Source: SAR202 cluster bacterium AD-804-J14_MRT_500m (GTDB lineage: Bacteria; Chloroflexota; Dehalococcoidia; UBA3495; GCA-2712585). Taken from it: DNA of 31,405 nucleotides. Of this stretch, positions 8,523 through 15,616 are shown piece after piece (the first letter of the stretch is position 1; the number at the start of each line of letters is the position of its first letter). The notes under the pieces are model-generated. The model worked only from the letters and a program-made list of their open reading frames with translations. It was not told the origin of the DNA and searched no databases. Where the stretch lies: the NCBI GenBank assembly GCA_009391275.1, contig VEXF01000017.1, positions 1 to 31,405 on the forward strand, written 5' to 3'. The position numbers and the translations under genes are program-made.

Positions 8523-10431
8523 CCTCGGGATTTAGATGGCCAAGCTCGTACGTAGTAGGGCTATCCGTGTGCCTAGGGTCTTTTAGTTGGCCAGAATCCC
8601 GGGATTGGCTAGTTTGGCCACCTAAATCGTTGGTCGTTTCTGGGAACAGCCATACGTAATATGCGTTACCACGCTTGCCCTTCTCCCCACGACGAATCGA
8701 TTGCAACCCGAGGGAGTCTTTCGCCCGGCGCAGTGTTTTTTCTGAAATGCCCTCTGCCGTGGCGTCAGCTAAAATGCGGGTAGCCTCAATCGGCCCATCT
8801 TTCAGGGTGTTGCGAAGGAATTGTTGGGCTTCTTGCAGGGCAGTCTGTGAGTGAGCGTTGGGCTCCTGGGCCAGGATCATGGCAGCGGTAAGGGAACAGC
8901 CCTCCGACCATGTGAAAGTTCCATCTTTTCCCAGTGTATACCCGATGGACGGACCGTGAGGGGCAAGGTTAGACTTGATGTGAACAATCCCCCGCTCATC
9001 TGGGTATTCGGGGTTCGCGCCAGCTAAAAGCACTGAGCGTGCAGCAGCCGTGAAGTCGATGGACCCGATTCCACGGTAGATTGCGCGGTTCGCCGTTCCC
9101 TTGGTGAGGTGCCGAATAGCCAGTATCGCACAACCGTGGTATTCCGCTAATTCGGCCAAGCCCCCCATTAGCTCTCTTGTTTCGTTTGCCCGGTGCATAT
9201 CAACCTTTCCACCCATATAAGCTACCAGCGGGTCGATTACCACAAGGACTGGACCAGTCTCGACGATCGCTTCTTCCAGGGTCTTTAAACCATCTTTATC
9301 TAACACCAGTTGGCGTTTTATGGCGTGGACGCGGTCGACATCCGCTCCCAGTAGATTGAGTCTCGGACGAACAGTATCGGCCAACCCATCTTCGGCTGAT
9401 GCCACCAGAACTGAACCTCGCGGGAGACGCTCTTGCCCGGGGAGAAGCGTTCCCGTGCTAATGGCTGATGCAATAGCGAGACTGACCCAAGATTTGCCGG
9501 CCTCGGGATCTCCCTCGAGAATCGTAACCTTGCCCCGGGGAAGATACGGATCCCATATCCATTCAACTGACTGGGGAGCAACGTCAGACATCCGTATGGT
9601 TATTGTCAGGGGCATGGCGGAGTCGGGCTTCCAGAGTGCTGCTGATTGAACCAAGTCTGTAAGTTCATCAACCGTGTGCCCAGCCTGGAACCAGTCCGTG
9701 ATGTCACCACCCGCAGGCAAATCAGGCAACCCAGGCAACTTCAGAATCTGTACACTGGCCGCGGTTTTATAAACACTCTCAGCTACACTGCGGGCATGTC
9801 TTTTACCCGGATCGTCGTTGTCTGGCAGGATAACGACGATCCGCCCCTCAAGTACATTGGAATACTGATCACGCCACTTTCCGGCGCCCCCGGGATTGCA
9901 GGTGGCCACTAGTCCCTCGGCGCGGCAGGTGGCCACATCTTTCTCGCCTTCTGGAATAAATACAGGTTCGCTGGGACCTGATCTTAAAAGTTCCGGCAAT
10001 CGGTAAAGAATTGGGCGGACACCATCCAGTTTGTATTCCCATCCGCCTTGGCCGTCTGGTCGGCGCTGCAGAAACTTCTTTGGGAAGTTCCGAATAACCT
10101 CGAAACTCAGGTTTCCATCAGCATCAAAGTAGGGGTAAGTACTGGTGGGGGATGATCCTGCCTTCATGGTTGCTGCGACCGGGGAGTTGGAGTCATGTTC
10201 GTGTATGTTCCCACATCCGCACGAGCCACTGATTTTGTGAGCATAAGTGCTAGACGGCTGCTGAAGTGGCAACCCGCCCGCCATATTTTTCCGAGAACAG
10301 TGCGCATACTGCCCATCAGAACTCAGATAGCCGTGACACCGGACACCCTGCCGTCGTGGCTGGGTATCAAATCCACCGCATATCATGCAAGGATGGTCAC
10401 GCTTGTGACGTTGATCCGGGGAGATTCGCAT
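8479..10431 (-). CDS. Primase-helicase of the mobile element (TOPRIM and RepA-like ATPase)
   Basis: A 650-residue replication protein. The N-terminus has a zinc-type cluster (C15, C18, C32, C45). Around 155-220 is a TOPRIM-like domain with EGEKD (161-165) and LPDNDDPGK (202-210). Residues about 285-480 form a RecA/RepA-type ATPase with Walker A GDPEAGKS (307-314), ASAEDGLAD and Walker B VLVVID (395-400). A winged-helix-like part near 545-590 may bind DNA. Families with this order prime and unwind plasmid, phage and satellite DNA, so the element probably replicates itself after excision. The ATG shares one base with the stop of the upstream AlpA-like gene (TAATG), indicating translational coupling. 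Confidence 0.85.
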   Translation of the reverse strand: MRISPDQRHKRDHPCMICGGFDTQPRRQGVRCHGYLSSDGQYAHCSRKNMAGGLPLQQPSSTYAHKISGSCGCGNIHEHDSNSPVAATMKAGSSPTSTYPYFDADGNLSFEVIRNFPKKFLQRRPDGQGGWEYKLDGVRPILYRLPELLRSGPSEPVFIPEGEKDVATCRAEGLVATCNPGGAGKWRDQYSNVLEGRIVVILPDNDDPGKRHARSVAESVYKTAASVQILKLPGLPDLPAGGDITDWFQAGHTVDELTDLVQSAALWKPDSAMPLTITIRMSDVAPQSVEWIWDPYLPRGKVTILEGDPEAGKSWVSLAIASAISTGTLLPGQERLPRGSVLVASAEDGLADTVRPRLNLLGADVDRVHAIKRQLVLDKDGLKTLEEAIVETGPVLVVIDPLVAYMGGKVDMHRANETRELMGGLAELAEYHGCAILAIRHLTKGTANRAIYRGIGSIDFTAAARSVLLAGANPEYPDERGIVHIKSNLAPHGPSIGYTLGKDGTFTWSEGCSLTAAMILAQEPNAHSQTALQEAQQFLRNTLKDGPIEATRILADATAEGISEKTLRRAKDSLGLQSIRRGEKGKRGNAYYVWLFPETTNDLGGQTSQSRDSGQLKDPRHTDSPTTYELGHLNPEDDIKADGCGYYDIG

Positions 10432-10628
10432 TAATCGGTCTCGGGTTCACCCGTTTGCTTTAGCAACCGCTCAAGAGCAGCCCGGGGTACGAGAATGCGA
10501 CGTCCAATTCGCAAAGCTGGAATTTCTCCCCGGTGAACTGCCTCGTATGCGGTATTACGTCCTACTCCTAGAGATTCTGCGACCTCATCTACAGTCAAGA
10601 CCAGGCGGTGTTCAATAGCCGTGTTCAT
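10431..10628 (-). CDS. AlpA/excisionase-family HTH protein
   Basis: A 65-residue winged-helix protein of the HTH_17 excisionase type: LTVDEVAESLGVGRNTAYEAVHRGEIPALRIGRRILVPRAALERLL. Such proteins act as recombination directionality factors or as activators of integrase, as AlpA does. The start ATG 10628 has a GGGGGA ribosome site upstream. It is the first gene of the minus-strand replication module, with one-base overlap to the primase gene, and is divergent from the unknown gene at 10743. It is the best candidate for the switch controlling excision. Confidence 0.82.
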   Translation of the reverse strand: MNTAIEHRLVLTVDEVAESLGVGRNTAYEAVHRGEIPALRIGRRILVPRAALERLLKQTGEPETD

Positions 10629-10742
10629 TTGCTTTAATCCCCCGTGATTACCTTTGGTTGCGGCAAGTCTGGACCACTGGTATCCTCATGTCACGAACTA
10701 TTTTCATGCCTAGCTATGCCTAGTTATCAGAATGAATTAAAA

Positions 10743-11540
10743 ATGATAAACAAACGAACCAGTTTGCTTTTGCTCGCCGTGTGGGCTACGTCCAGGGGAG
10801 AGATCAGCTACCGGGACGCTGTTGCCCATGCTACCAGGCTCCTAGGCAAGAGCGAGCCATCCAAGGCAGACCGGCAAGCATTTTCGGCCGGAGCGTGTAA
10901 CCTCAAGGCCCATAACCTGGTTACACTGGAAATGCACACAACACGGGTTGCTCGTATAAAAGCGGTGAGGAGCTATTCGGTTAACCAGGTTTGGAAAAGA
11001 GGGTTAACGCGCTACATAGAGCGTGAGGTTGATATTCCAACCCGGGAAAAAGTTTTCGAATCCATTGGATGGTACGGCTTCACGAAAAAACAACAAGACG
11101 ACTGTAAAGGAGCGTTTGCCTGGGATCTTTTCTGGTTGCTCATCCGGGACGTAGCTTTCTATTTGGCCCGGGGTCTTACCCCGGAAGAGGCGGCAAATGC
11201 AATAAATAACTTCGTACCCCCTTCCCTCGCCCGGGCCCTTGCTATCACATCGAAGGAGCGAAGGATGGATCTCGTACGTGCATCTGAAATGGTTACGGGT
11301 TGGGCTCGGGAAAAAAGTGATCCCATGAGGGGAGCCTTCTTGTTCACCGACACTATAGCACCGGACTGGGCCTACAGTGGTCCGAAATATGAACACGAGA
11401 AACGTGCGGTAGGGCTTGCTGAAAATGAGCTCAACCGACTGGTAAACCAAAAGGGACTAGACCGCATCTCAGAACTCAGAACCTTTGGCTCCTGGGTGTA
11501 TGCTTTTTATCACATGGGGGGATTAGGGATTCGCGGATGA
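10743..11540 (+). CDS. Uncharacterised element protein divergent from alpA
   Basis: I do not recognise this family. The frame is open from GTG 10644, with possible starts ATG 10716 and ATG 10743; none has a strong ribosome site. I chose 10743 because its product starts MINKRTSLLLLAVWATSRGE. The 265 residues are mostly helical and soluble-looking. The first 90 (for example EISYRDAVAHATRLLG and a basic VARIKAVRSYS stretch) could form a winged-helix DNA-binding domain. The middle is rich in Trp and Phe (FAWDLFWLLIRDVAFYLARG). Position opposite the AlpA-like gene would suit a repressor or regulator, but that is only context. Confidence 0.65.
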   Translation: MINKRTSLLLLAVWATSRGEISYRDAVAHATRLLGKSEPSKADRQAFSAGACNLKAHNLVTLEMHTTRVARIKAVRSYSVNQVWKRGLTRYIEREVDIPTREKVFESIGWYGFTKKQQDDCKGAFAWDLFWLLIRDVAFYLARGLTPEEAANAINNFVPPSLARALAITSKERRMDLVRASEMVTGWAREKSDPMRGAFLFTDTIAPDWAYSGPKYEHEKRAVGLAENELNRLVNQKGLDRISELRTFGSWVYAFYHMGGLGIRG

Positions 11541-11700
11541 GAGAAAACTTGAATAGCCACCGTAGACAAAAATTCACCTAGTGATAGTCCGCTAGGCTAA
11601 CTCCCACGCCTGATTCCCTGCTATCCCAAATAAAAGCCCATAGCACTAGATTTGTGGGATTTAAGGGTATAATTGCCAAAAAGCAGGATACGCAGATCAC
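11541..11700 (+). promoter_or_regulatory. Promoter region of the lipoprotein gene at 11701
   Basis: A perfect TATAAT (11668-11673) lies 27 bases before the GTG start at 11701. No good -35 hexamer stands at the ideal distance. The rest of the 160-base gap shows no coding potential. Confidence 0.4.
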
Positions 11701-12438
11701 GTGTATAGACTGGCTCCGATACTAGCTCTGTTGATACTTCTAAGTATCCTTGCGTGTGAGGTTTCAGAAACTCCACCGGCGCAGCCCTCTCCGACTCCTG
11801 ACCTTGATGCGACAATACAAGCTCGGTTACAACTTGTATTGGACTCAACACCGTCGCCATCCCCGACGGCAACCCCAGTTAAATCTCCAGATATTGATGC
11901 GACAGTACAAGCTCGGTTACAACTTGTATTGGATTCAACACCGTCGCCGTCCCCCACGGAATCACCGAGTGGAATCTCAACACCGACAATTCCACCGAAA
12001 TCTACCTCTAATACGACCACTTTTGAGGAAGCTCAAGCGTGGGGAATCAGAAGTTCTAACGTCGTGCTACACATAGGGGAAACTGCTCCGGTATGTGGTG
12101 AAGTCGCTTTTTACGTCGTGGGACCACCAGACGGTTATCCTTCAGTCGACCCTCTTGTTTTGGTTCTGGACCAACCACCACCGCATCCGTTACTCCGCTT
12201 AGTCAGATGGGCACGTTCAGATTTCACCGTCGTCATTTGGGGAGCCTCTGTGTCGAAAGGGAATTTCCAACAGGCCACTGGGGACTCTCTTGCTGGAGGG
12301 AACCCCTTTACACAGATGTTAATGGTTGCTGCGTATTATGAGGGCAAAAACATCTGCGTTACTGGCTTAATCAGTTCGTATCAAGGTGTGCCCGCAATTG
12401 AAGTGTTTTCTTCTCTCCAGATACTAATTGCTCCGTAA
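11701..12438 (+). CDS. Lipoprotein with tandem DATxQARLQ repeats
   Basis: A 245-residue exported lipoprotein. The signal peptide MYRLAPILALLILLSILAC ends in a lipobox with the anchoring cysteine at residue 19. A low-complexity Pro/Thr/Ser linker holds two copies of a 22-residue unit (DATIQARLQLVLDSTPSPSP and its twin), encoded by a 66-bp repeat with a 90-bp period. The C-terminal 150 residues look globular (VVLHIGETAPVCGEVAFYVV; later AYYEGKNICVTGLISSYQGVPAIEV), somewhat like an OB-fold or thermonuclease-like extracellular domain, but I make no firm family call. The start is GTG, with AGCAGGA upstream. It is cargo rather than a mobility gene and would sit outside the membrane. Confidence 0.75.
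   Translation: MYRLAPILALLILLSILACEVSETPPAQPSPTPDLDATIQARLQLVLDSTPSPSPTATPVKSPDIDATVQARLQLVLDSTPSPSPTESPSGISTPTIPPKSTSNTTTFEEAQAWGIRSSNVVLHIGETAPVCGEVAFYVVGPPDGYPSVDPLVLVLDQPPPHPLLRLVRWARSDFTVVIWGASVSKGNFQQATGDSLAGGNPFTQMLMVAAYYEGKNICVTGLISSYQGVPAIEVFSSLQILIAP
11804..11959 (+). repeat. Tandem 66-bp coding repeat, period 90 bp
   Basis: Units at 11804-11869 and 11894-11959 differ at about four positions, and the spacing of 30 codons keeps frame. The unit encodes the DATxQARLQLVLDSTPSPSP segment of the lipoprotein linker. Such repeats can expand or shrink by slippage and change the reach of the surface domain. Confidence 0.9.
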
Positions 12439-12502
12439 ATCTGCCTGATATTGCTGGGATACAAATGTTGGTATATTGTAATGCAATGGGTGAGGAACGA
12501 GA

Positions 12503-13624
12503 TTGAAGCGATCCAAATCGATATATGGGATGTTGTGTGGCCTGATCGCCGTTGTTTCCGTTGTCGTGCTCTCTGCGGCCGCTTGTTCTAGCCCTGACGT
12601 CGCGGCGACGGTGGATGCCAGACTTGCTCAGGAACGCGCAATAGAAGCGACGGTAGAAGCTCGGATCAAGGAAGAAGCAGCTTCCCAACCAACACCGACA
12701 TTAGTACCGACACCGACACCAGCACCTATTCCTACAGCCACACCCACCCCACGAGTAAGGCCGACTTGGACTCCTGAACCGGAGCCGACTGCGACCCGGG
12801 CGCGACCGACTTCTACTCCAAGGTCTACACGGACTCCAACTCCGCGTCCGATTTCTGCTTATACCCATGCTAACTCAGGAGAAAACTATTTAAATCTCAA
12901 GCTGTATGAACTGGCTATAGAGGCTTTCAGCAAGGCTATTGACATAGATCCCGATGAAGCTGAATACCGTTATCGCCGGGGTGTATCTCAATACGAGTTG
13001 GCTGTAGAAACCATTACTGAATATGAGAGAACAAGACATTATAACTATGCCATAGACGACTTCAACGCGGGTATTATGCTTGACGTTGACGGGTCATGGT
13101 CCTTCCACAAACGGCGTGGTATAACGTATTATCGACTGGGTGAATACGAAGTAGCTATCGACGACTTAAGCAAAGCCATAGAGTTTGACAGCAAAGATGA
13201 ATACAACTATTACTGGCGCGGTTTGGCGTATAAAGAGCTGGATGAACACGAAGTAGCTATCAATGACTTTAGCAAAGCCATAGAGTTATCTCCGAATGAA
13301 CTCGCGTTCATCAACGAGCGTGGAGGTTCTTATTACCATATAAAATCATATCAGCGGGCTCTTGAGGATGCTGACACCATGATTAGCCAAAACTCCAGCA
13401 ATCCTTTTTGGACAGTGTCGGCCTATAACCTTAAGGGTCTGGTCTACCACACTACTGGCGAATATGAGTTGGCCATAAACAGTTACAGTCAGGCTATCGA
13501 GCTATCCCCGGAGCATGCTACGATCTACTCTCATCGGGCTAGTGCCTACGAGATGTTGGGCCTATATTCTGAACAGCAAGCGGATGAAGATTCCGCTTGC
13601 TACTACGATTCTCAATACTGCTAA
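12503..13624 (+). CDS. TPR-repeat lipoprotein
   Basis: A 373-residue exported protein. The signal peptide (about 1-28, MKRSKSIYGMLCGLIAVVSV...) ends in SAAAC, a slightly loose lipobox. A linker with ATVDARLAQE and ATVEARIKEE, like the motif in the preceding lipoprotein, and a long Pro/Thr-rich stretch follow. From about residue 115 on come at least five TPR units (for example YELAIEAFSKAIDIDPDEAEY, YEVAIDDLSKAIEFDSKD, HEVAINDFSKAIELSPNE, YELAINSYSQAIELSPEH). TPRs bind proteins, so this is likely an outside-facing scaffold. The start is TTG with GAGGAACG upstream. Its stop is 5 bases from that of the convergent small-terminase-like gene. Confidence 0.85.
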   Translation: MKRSKSIYGMLCGLIAVVSVVVLSAAACSSPDVAATVDARLAQERAIEATVEARIKEEAASQPTPTLVPTPTPAPIPTATPTPRVRPTWTPEPEPTATRARPTSTPRSTRTPTPRPISAYTHANSGENYLNLKLYELAIEAFSKAIDIDPDEAEYRYRRGVSQYELAVETITEYERTRHYNYAIDDFNAGIMLDVDGSWSFHKRRGITYYRLGEYEVAIDDLSKAIEFDSKDEYNYYWRGLAYKELDEHEVAINDFSKAIELSPNELAFINERGGSYYHIKSYQRALEDADTMISQNSSNPFWTVSAYNLKGLVYHTTGEYELAINSYSQAIELSPEHATIYSHRASAYEMLGLYSEQQADEDSACYYDSQYC

Positions 13625-13629
13625 TGCCT

Positions 13630-14067
13630 TTATTCTGCTAGTCCGGCAATCTTGTGAAGCTGTTTTATAGCCCTGATCTTCCCCGCTGCCGTAATACCAC
13701 CGCGCTTGCCGTTAACCCTGGAGAGAATAACGTTCCTGAGTTCCAGTACTGACGCCAGTTCCACCCGGGCCATTGCTTCGGAAAGCAGGACCCCTTTCAT
13801 CTTCAGGACGATGTTCTCATTACCGGCTGGACCGGGGGTAATCAGGTCCATGAACTGGGGAGTCCTGACCCTGCGATCGTGGCACCAGTGCTTGCTCCGA
13901 CTGACGAACCTGCACGCCTCTGCTTTGGAACCGGTCACGGCGTAGGCGTTAACAAACAACTGCTCAAGTCTAGATAGTTGATCCCAGCCCGGCAGTTCGG
14001 ACAGGAGTCGGCTGAACTCTTCCCCGTATTCGAGTAGCTTATTTTGCCTGATTATTCCTGAATACAT
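13630..14067 (-). CDS. Small terminase subunit-like protein
   Basis: A 145-residue protein whose layout resembles phage TerS of the Terminase_2 type. A helix-turn-helix-like part, LSRLEQLFVNAYAVTGSKAEACRFVSRSK (about 31-59), matches the usual 'FV..Y..TGN.TEA...AG' pattern. The C-terminus (AAGKIRAIKQLHKIAGLAE) matches the usual 'A...L.K..GL' ending. TerS recognises the packaging start on DNA. No large terminase, portal or capsid gene is in the window, so if the call is right the protein would redirect a helper phage's packaging machine, as in PICIs. A plain HTH regulator is the main alternative. It is the only minus-strand gene among the cargo. Confidence 0.5.
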   Translation of the reverse strand: MYSGIIRQNKLLEYGEEFSRLLSELPGWDQLSRLEQLFVNAYAVTGSKAEACRFVSRSKHWCHDRRVRTPQFMDLITPGPAGNENIVLKMKGVLLSEAMARVELASVLELRNVILSRVNGKRGGITAAGKIRAIKQLHKIAGLAE

Positions 14068-14214
14068 ACAATAAACAGCATATCATTCAATTCCATTGGA
14101 GTTTTTCATCAGGATAGACTCATTGATAAAAGGCACAATGACAACAACCCCGAGGCATAGAGGGTTATATCGAGCTATGGACTCGTATATGACAGGGAAG
14201 GATGTGTAAATTAC

Positions 14215-15348
14215 GTGCCGTCTGTGGAATTGATTAATGATCTGACTTCTGCCCCAGCCGAATACATAATTTTAAAGGGACATCTCCGGTTAACTGTAAC
14301 CAATTCAATAGCCGAACAAGGCCGTATTACAAGTAATCCAACTTGGGGCCAGGCGATTCTGAAGGCTCCCAGAGACTTGCTGGCACGGTTTGCCGTAACT
14401 GCAGGAATAGGTGTTGGCTTGTTGGCTTTGTATTTAATCGCTGACAATGCTTACCCCCATGGCCCGTCGGTATTCACAGGTGAGACGGAGGTGGTGTGCA
14501 TAGAAGAACGTAGGTGCCGAGAGGTTCCGATATACAAAGAGGTCACAAGCGGGTTGAATAATCCTGGTTGGGTCGGTGTGGTAAGGACTATGGGTCTCCT
14601 CATAATCGTTCCTGCGGTTATATTACTTGGGTCGGCGATTTACTACGGCATTCAAGTTGAAAAATATGTGCCTGCTTACATGAAAATGGGACCTAATATG
14701 TGGAGGACTATTAGTAATATACGAAGGCCGGGGGGTCTTGATGACAGGTTGTTTGTTCCCTATCCCACGGATGGACCACACCTTGTTGACCGGATCGAGA
14801 AACGTTCGTCCAGGGAAATTACGAGAAGAAAAAACGCCATGAAATCTGTGTTTTCTGACGTAAAACTTAAAACACCATATGACCGTTCAGCATGGGCTGC
14901 ATACCACTTTCATTTAGCCCTTTTAGGTGAATATACAGCGGCGATTGAGGTCGTGGACTTTTGGATTAAGAACTGGACGGATCGTGAGGCTCAAAGGGTA
15001 GGCATGGTGTGGAAAACAGAATATGAAAGGTTGCTATCCGGTGAAACTGACGGGCCCGGTGTTGGTGAATCAACCTTACATACATTTTCAGAGAACGGGC
15101 CAAACTGGACCCTGGAAGAACTTCGTCACTTAAGAACACCTGATCCCGAGCACTGCAATTCATGTGGGAGACGGCTTCCGGACGATCATTTCCTGTGTTT
15201 TGAATGTAAGGAGCTTTCCTGCATGAATTGTCGTTCTTCCACGGGGGCATGTCTGTCGTGTAATCCGTACCGGTCACCAAGAATCCCTGGAATAGTGAGC
15301 AAGTATGAGTGGTTTGATTGGGGTTCGAATTTCAGAGGCGATCCTTAA
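14215..15348 (+). CDS. Two-pass membrane protein with C-terminal zinc ribbon
   Basis: No known family recognised. The 377-residue protein has two hydrophobic segments (about 58-80, FAVTAGIGVGLLALYLIA; about 127-149, LLIIVPAVILLGSAIYYGI) separated by a loop with two cysteines (CIEERRC). A long soluble region rich in charged residues follows, then a Cys-rich end: CNSCGRRLP, CFECKELSC, MNCRSSTGACLSC (about 325-360). That end suggests two zinc-binding knuckles of B-box or treble-clef style. The zinc end is probably cytoplasmic. The start is GTG 14215 with a GGAAGGA site about 12 bases upstream. It immediately precedes the first composite terminal repeat. Confidence 0.65.
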   Translation: MPSVELINDLTSAPAEYIILKGHLRLTVTNSIAEQGRITSNPTWGQAILKAPRDLLARFAVTAGIGVGLLALYLIADNAYPHGPSVFTGETEVVCIEERRCREVPIYKEVTSGLNNPGWVGVVRTMGLLIIVPAVILLGSAIYYGIQVEKYVPAYMKMGPNMWRTISNIRRPGGLDDRLFVPYPTDGPHLVDRIEKRSSREITRRKNAMKSVFSDVKLKTPYDRSAWAAYHFHLALLGEYTAAIEVVDFWIKNWTDREAQRVGMVWKTEYERLLSGETDGPGVGESTLHTFSENGPNWTLEELRHLRTPDPEHCNSCGRRLPDDHFLCFECKELSCMNCRSSTGACLSCNPYRSPRIPGIVSKYEWFDWGSNFRGDP

Positions 15349-15354
15349 GGTGAA

Positions 15355-15577
15355 TTTATCGCCTGTGTGACTTCCTAACAATAAAGGTATGCCCCGTGTC
15401 TCAACCGGCTCAAAAATTGGTACCAATTTTTGTACCAACGCGGGGAGAAACCCTGGGACACGGAGAGGCGATTCAGGCACAAACTCCGACGTCGTGATAC
15501 ACTGAGCTACGCCTAGAGACAATAAAGCACGAGTTTTGCAAGCAGGGGGTCACGGGTTCGAATCCCGTCAGATCCAT
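15355..15577 (+). repeat. Terminal repeat copy 1 (head + tail A)
   Basis: The head runs TTTATCGCCTGTGTGACTTC, then CTAACAATAAAGGTATG and CAACCGGCTCAA, up to about 15411. It is near-identical at 17515, 19615 and 20693. Here it leads into tail A: a perfect 20-bp palindrome (15412-15431, centred on GGTACC), GCGGGGAGAAACCCTGGGACACGG, an antisense tRNA-like stretch (about 15488-15513, CACTGAGCTACGCC) and finally a tRNA-Ala 3' half. CCGTGTC and GACACGG within it can pair. It looks like the right end of an integrated element whose target was tRNA-Ala. Confidence 0.8.
15533..15576 (+). pseudogene. tRNA-Ala(UGC) 3' half (attachment remnant)
   Basis: From the anticodon loop on, the sequence follows tRNA rules: loop TTTGCAA, stem GCAGG, variable GGGTC, T-arm ACGGGTTCGAATCCCGT, acceptor CAGATCC and discriminator A. 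The UGC anticodon and a T at position 70, compatible with the G3-U70 pair, point to alanine. No matching 5' half lies upstream, so it is not a working tRNA but the att copy left by an element that used tRNA-Ala. Confidence 0.8.
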
Positions 15578-15616
15578 CACCTTTTTGCGATTGAGAAGCG
15601 CATAAAGAAAACGAGT

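Noticed and set aside
15536..15616. Upstream extension of the large lipoprotein
   Set aside because: It would translate the tRNA-Ala 3' half and bury the signal peptide; ATG 15617 gives a canonical lipoprotein start.
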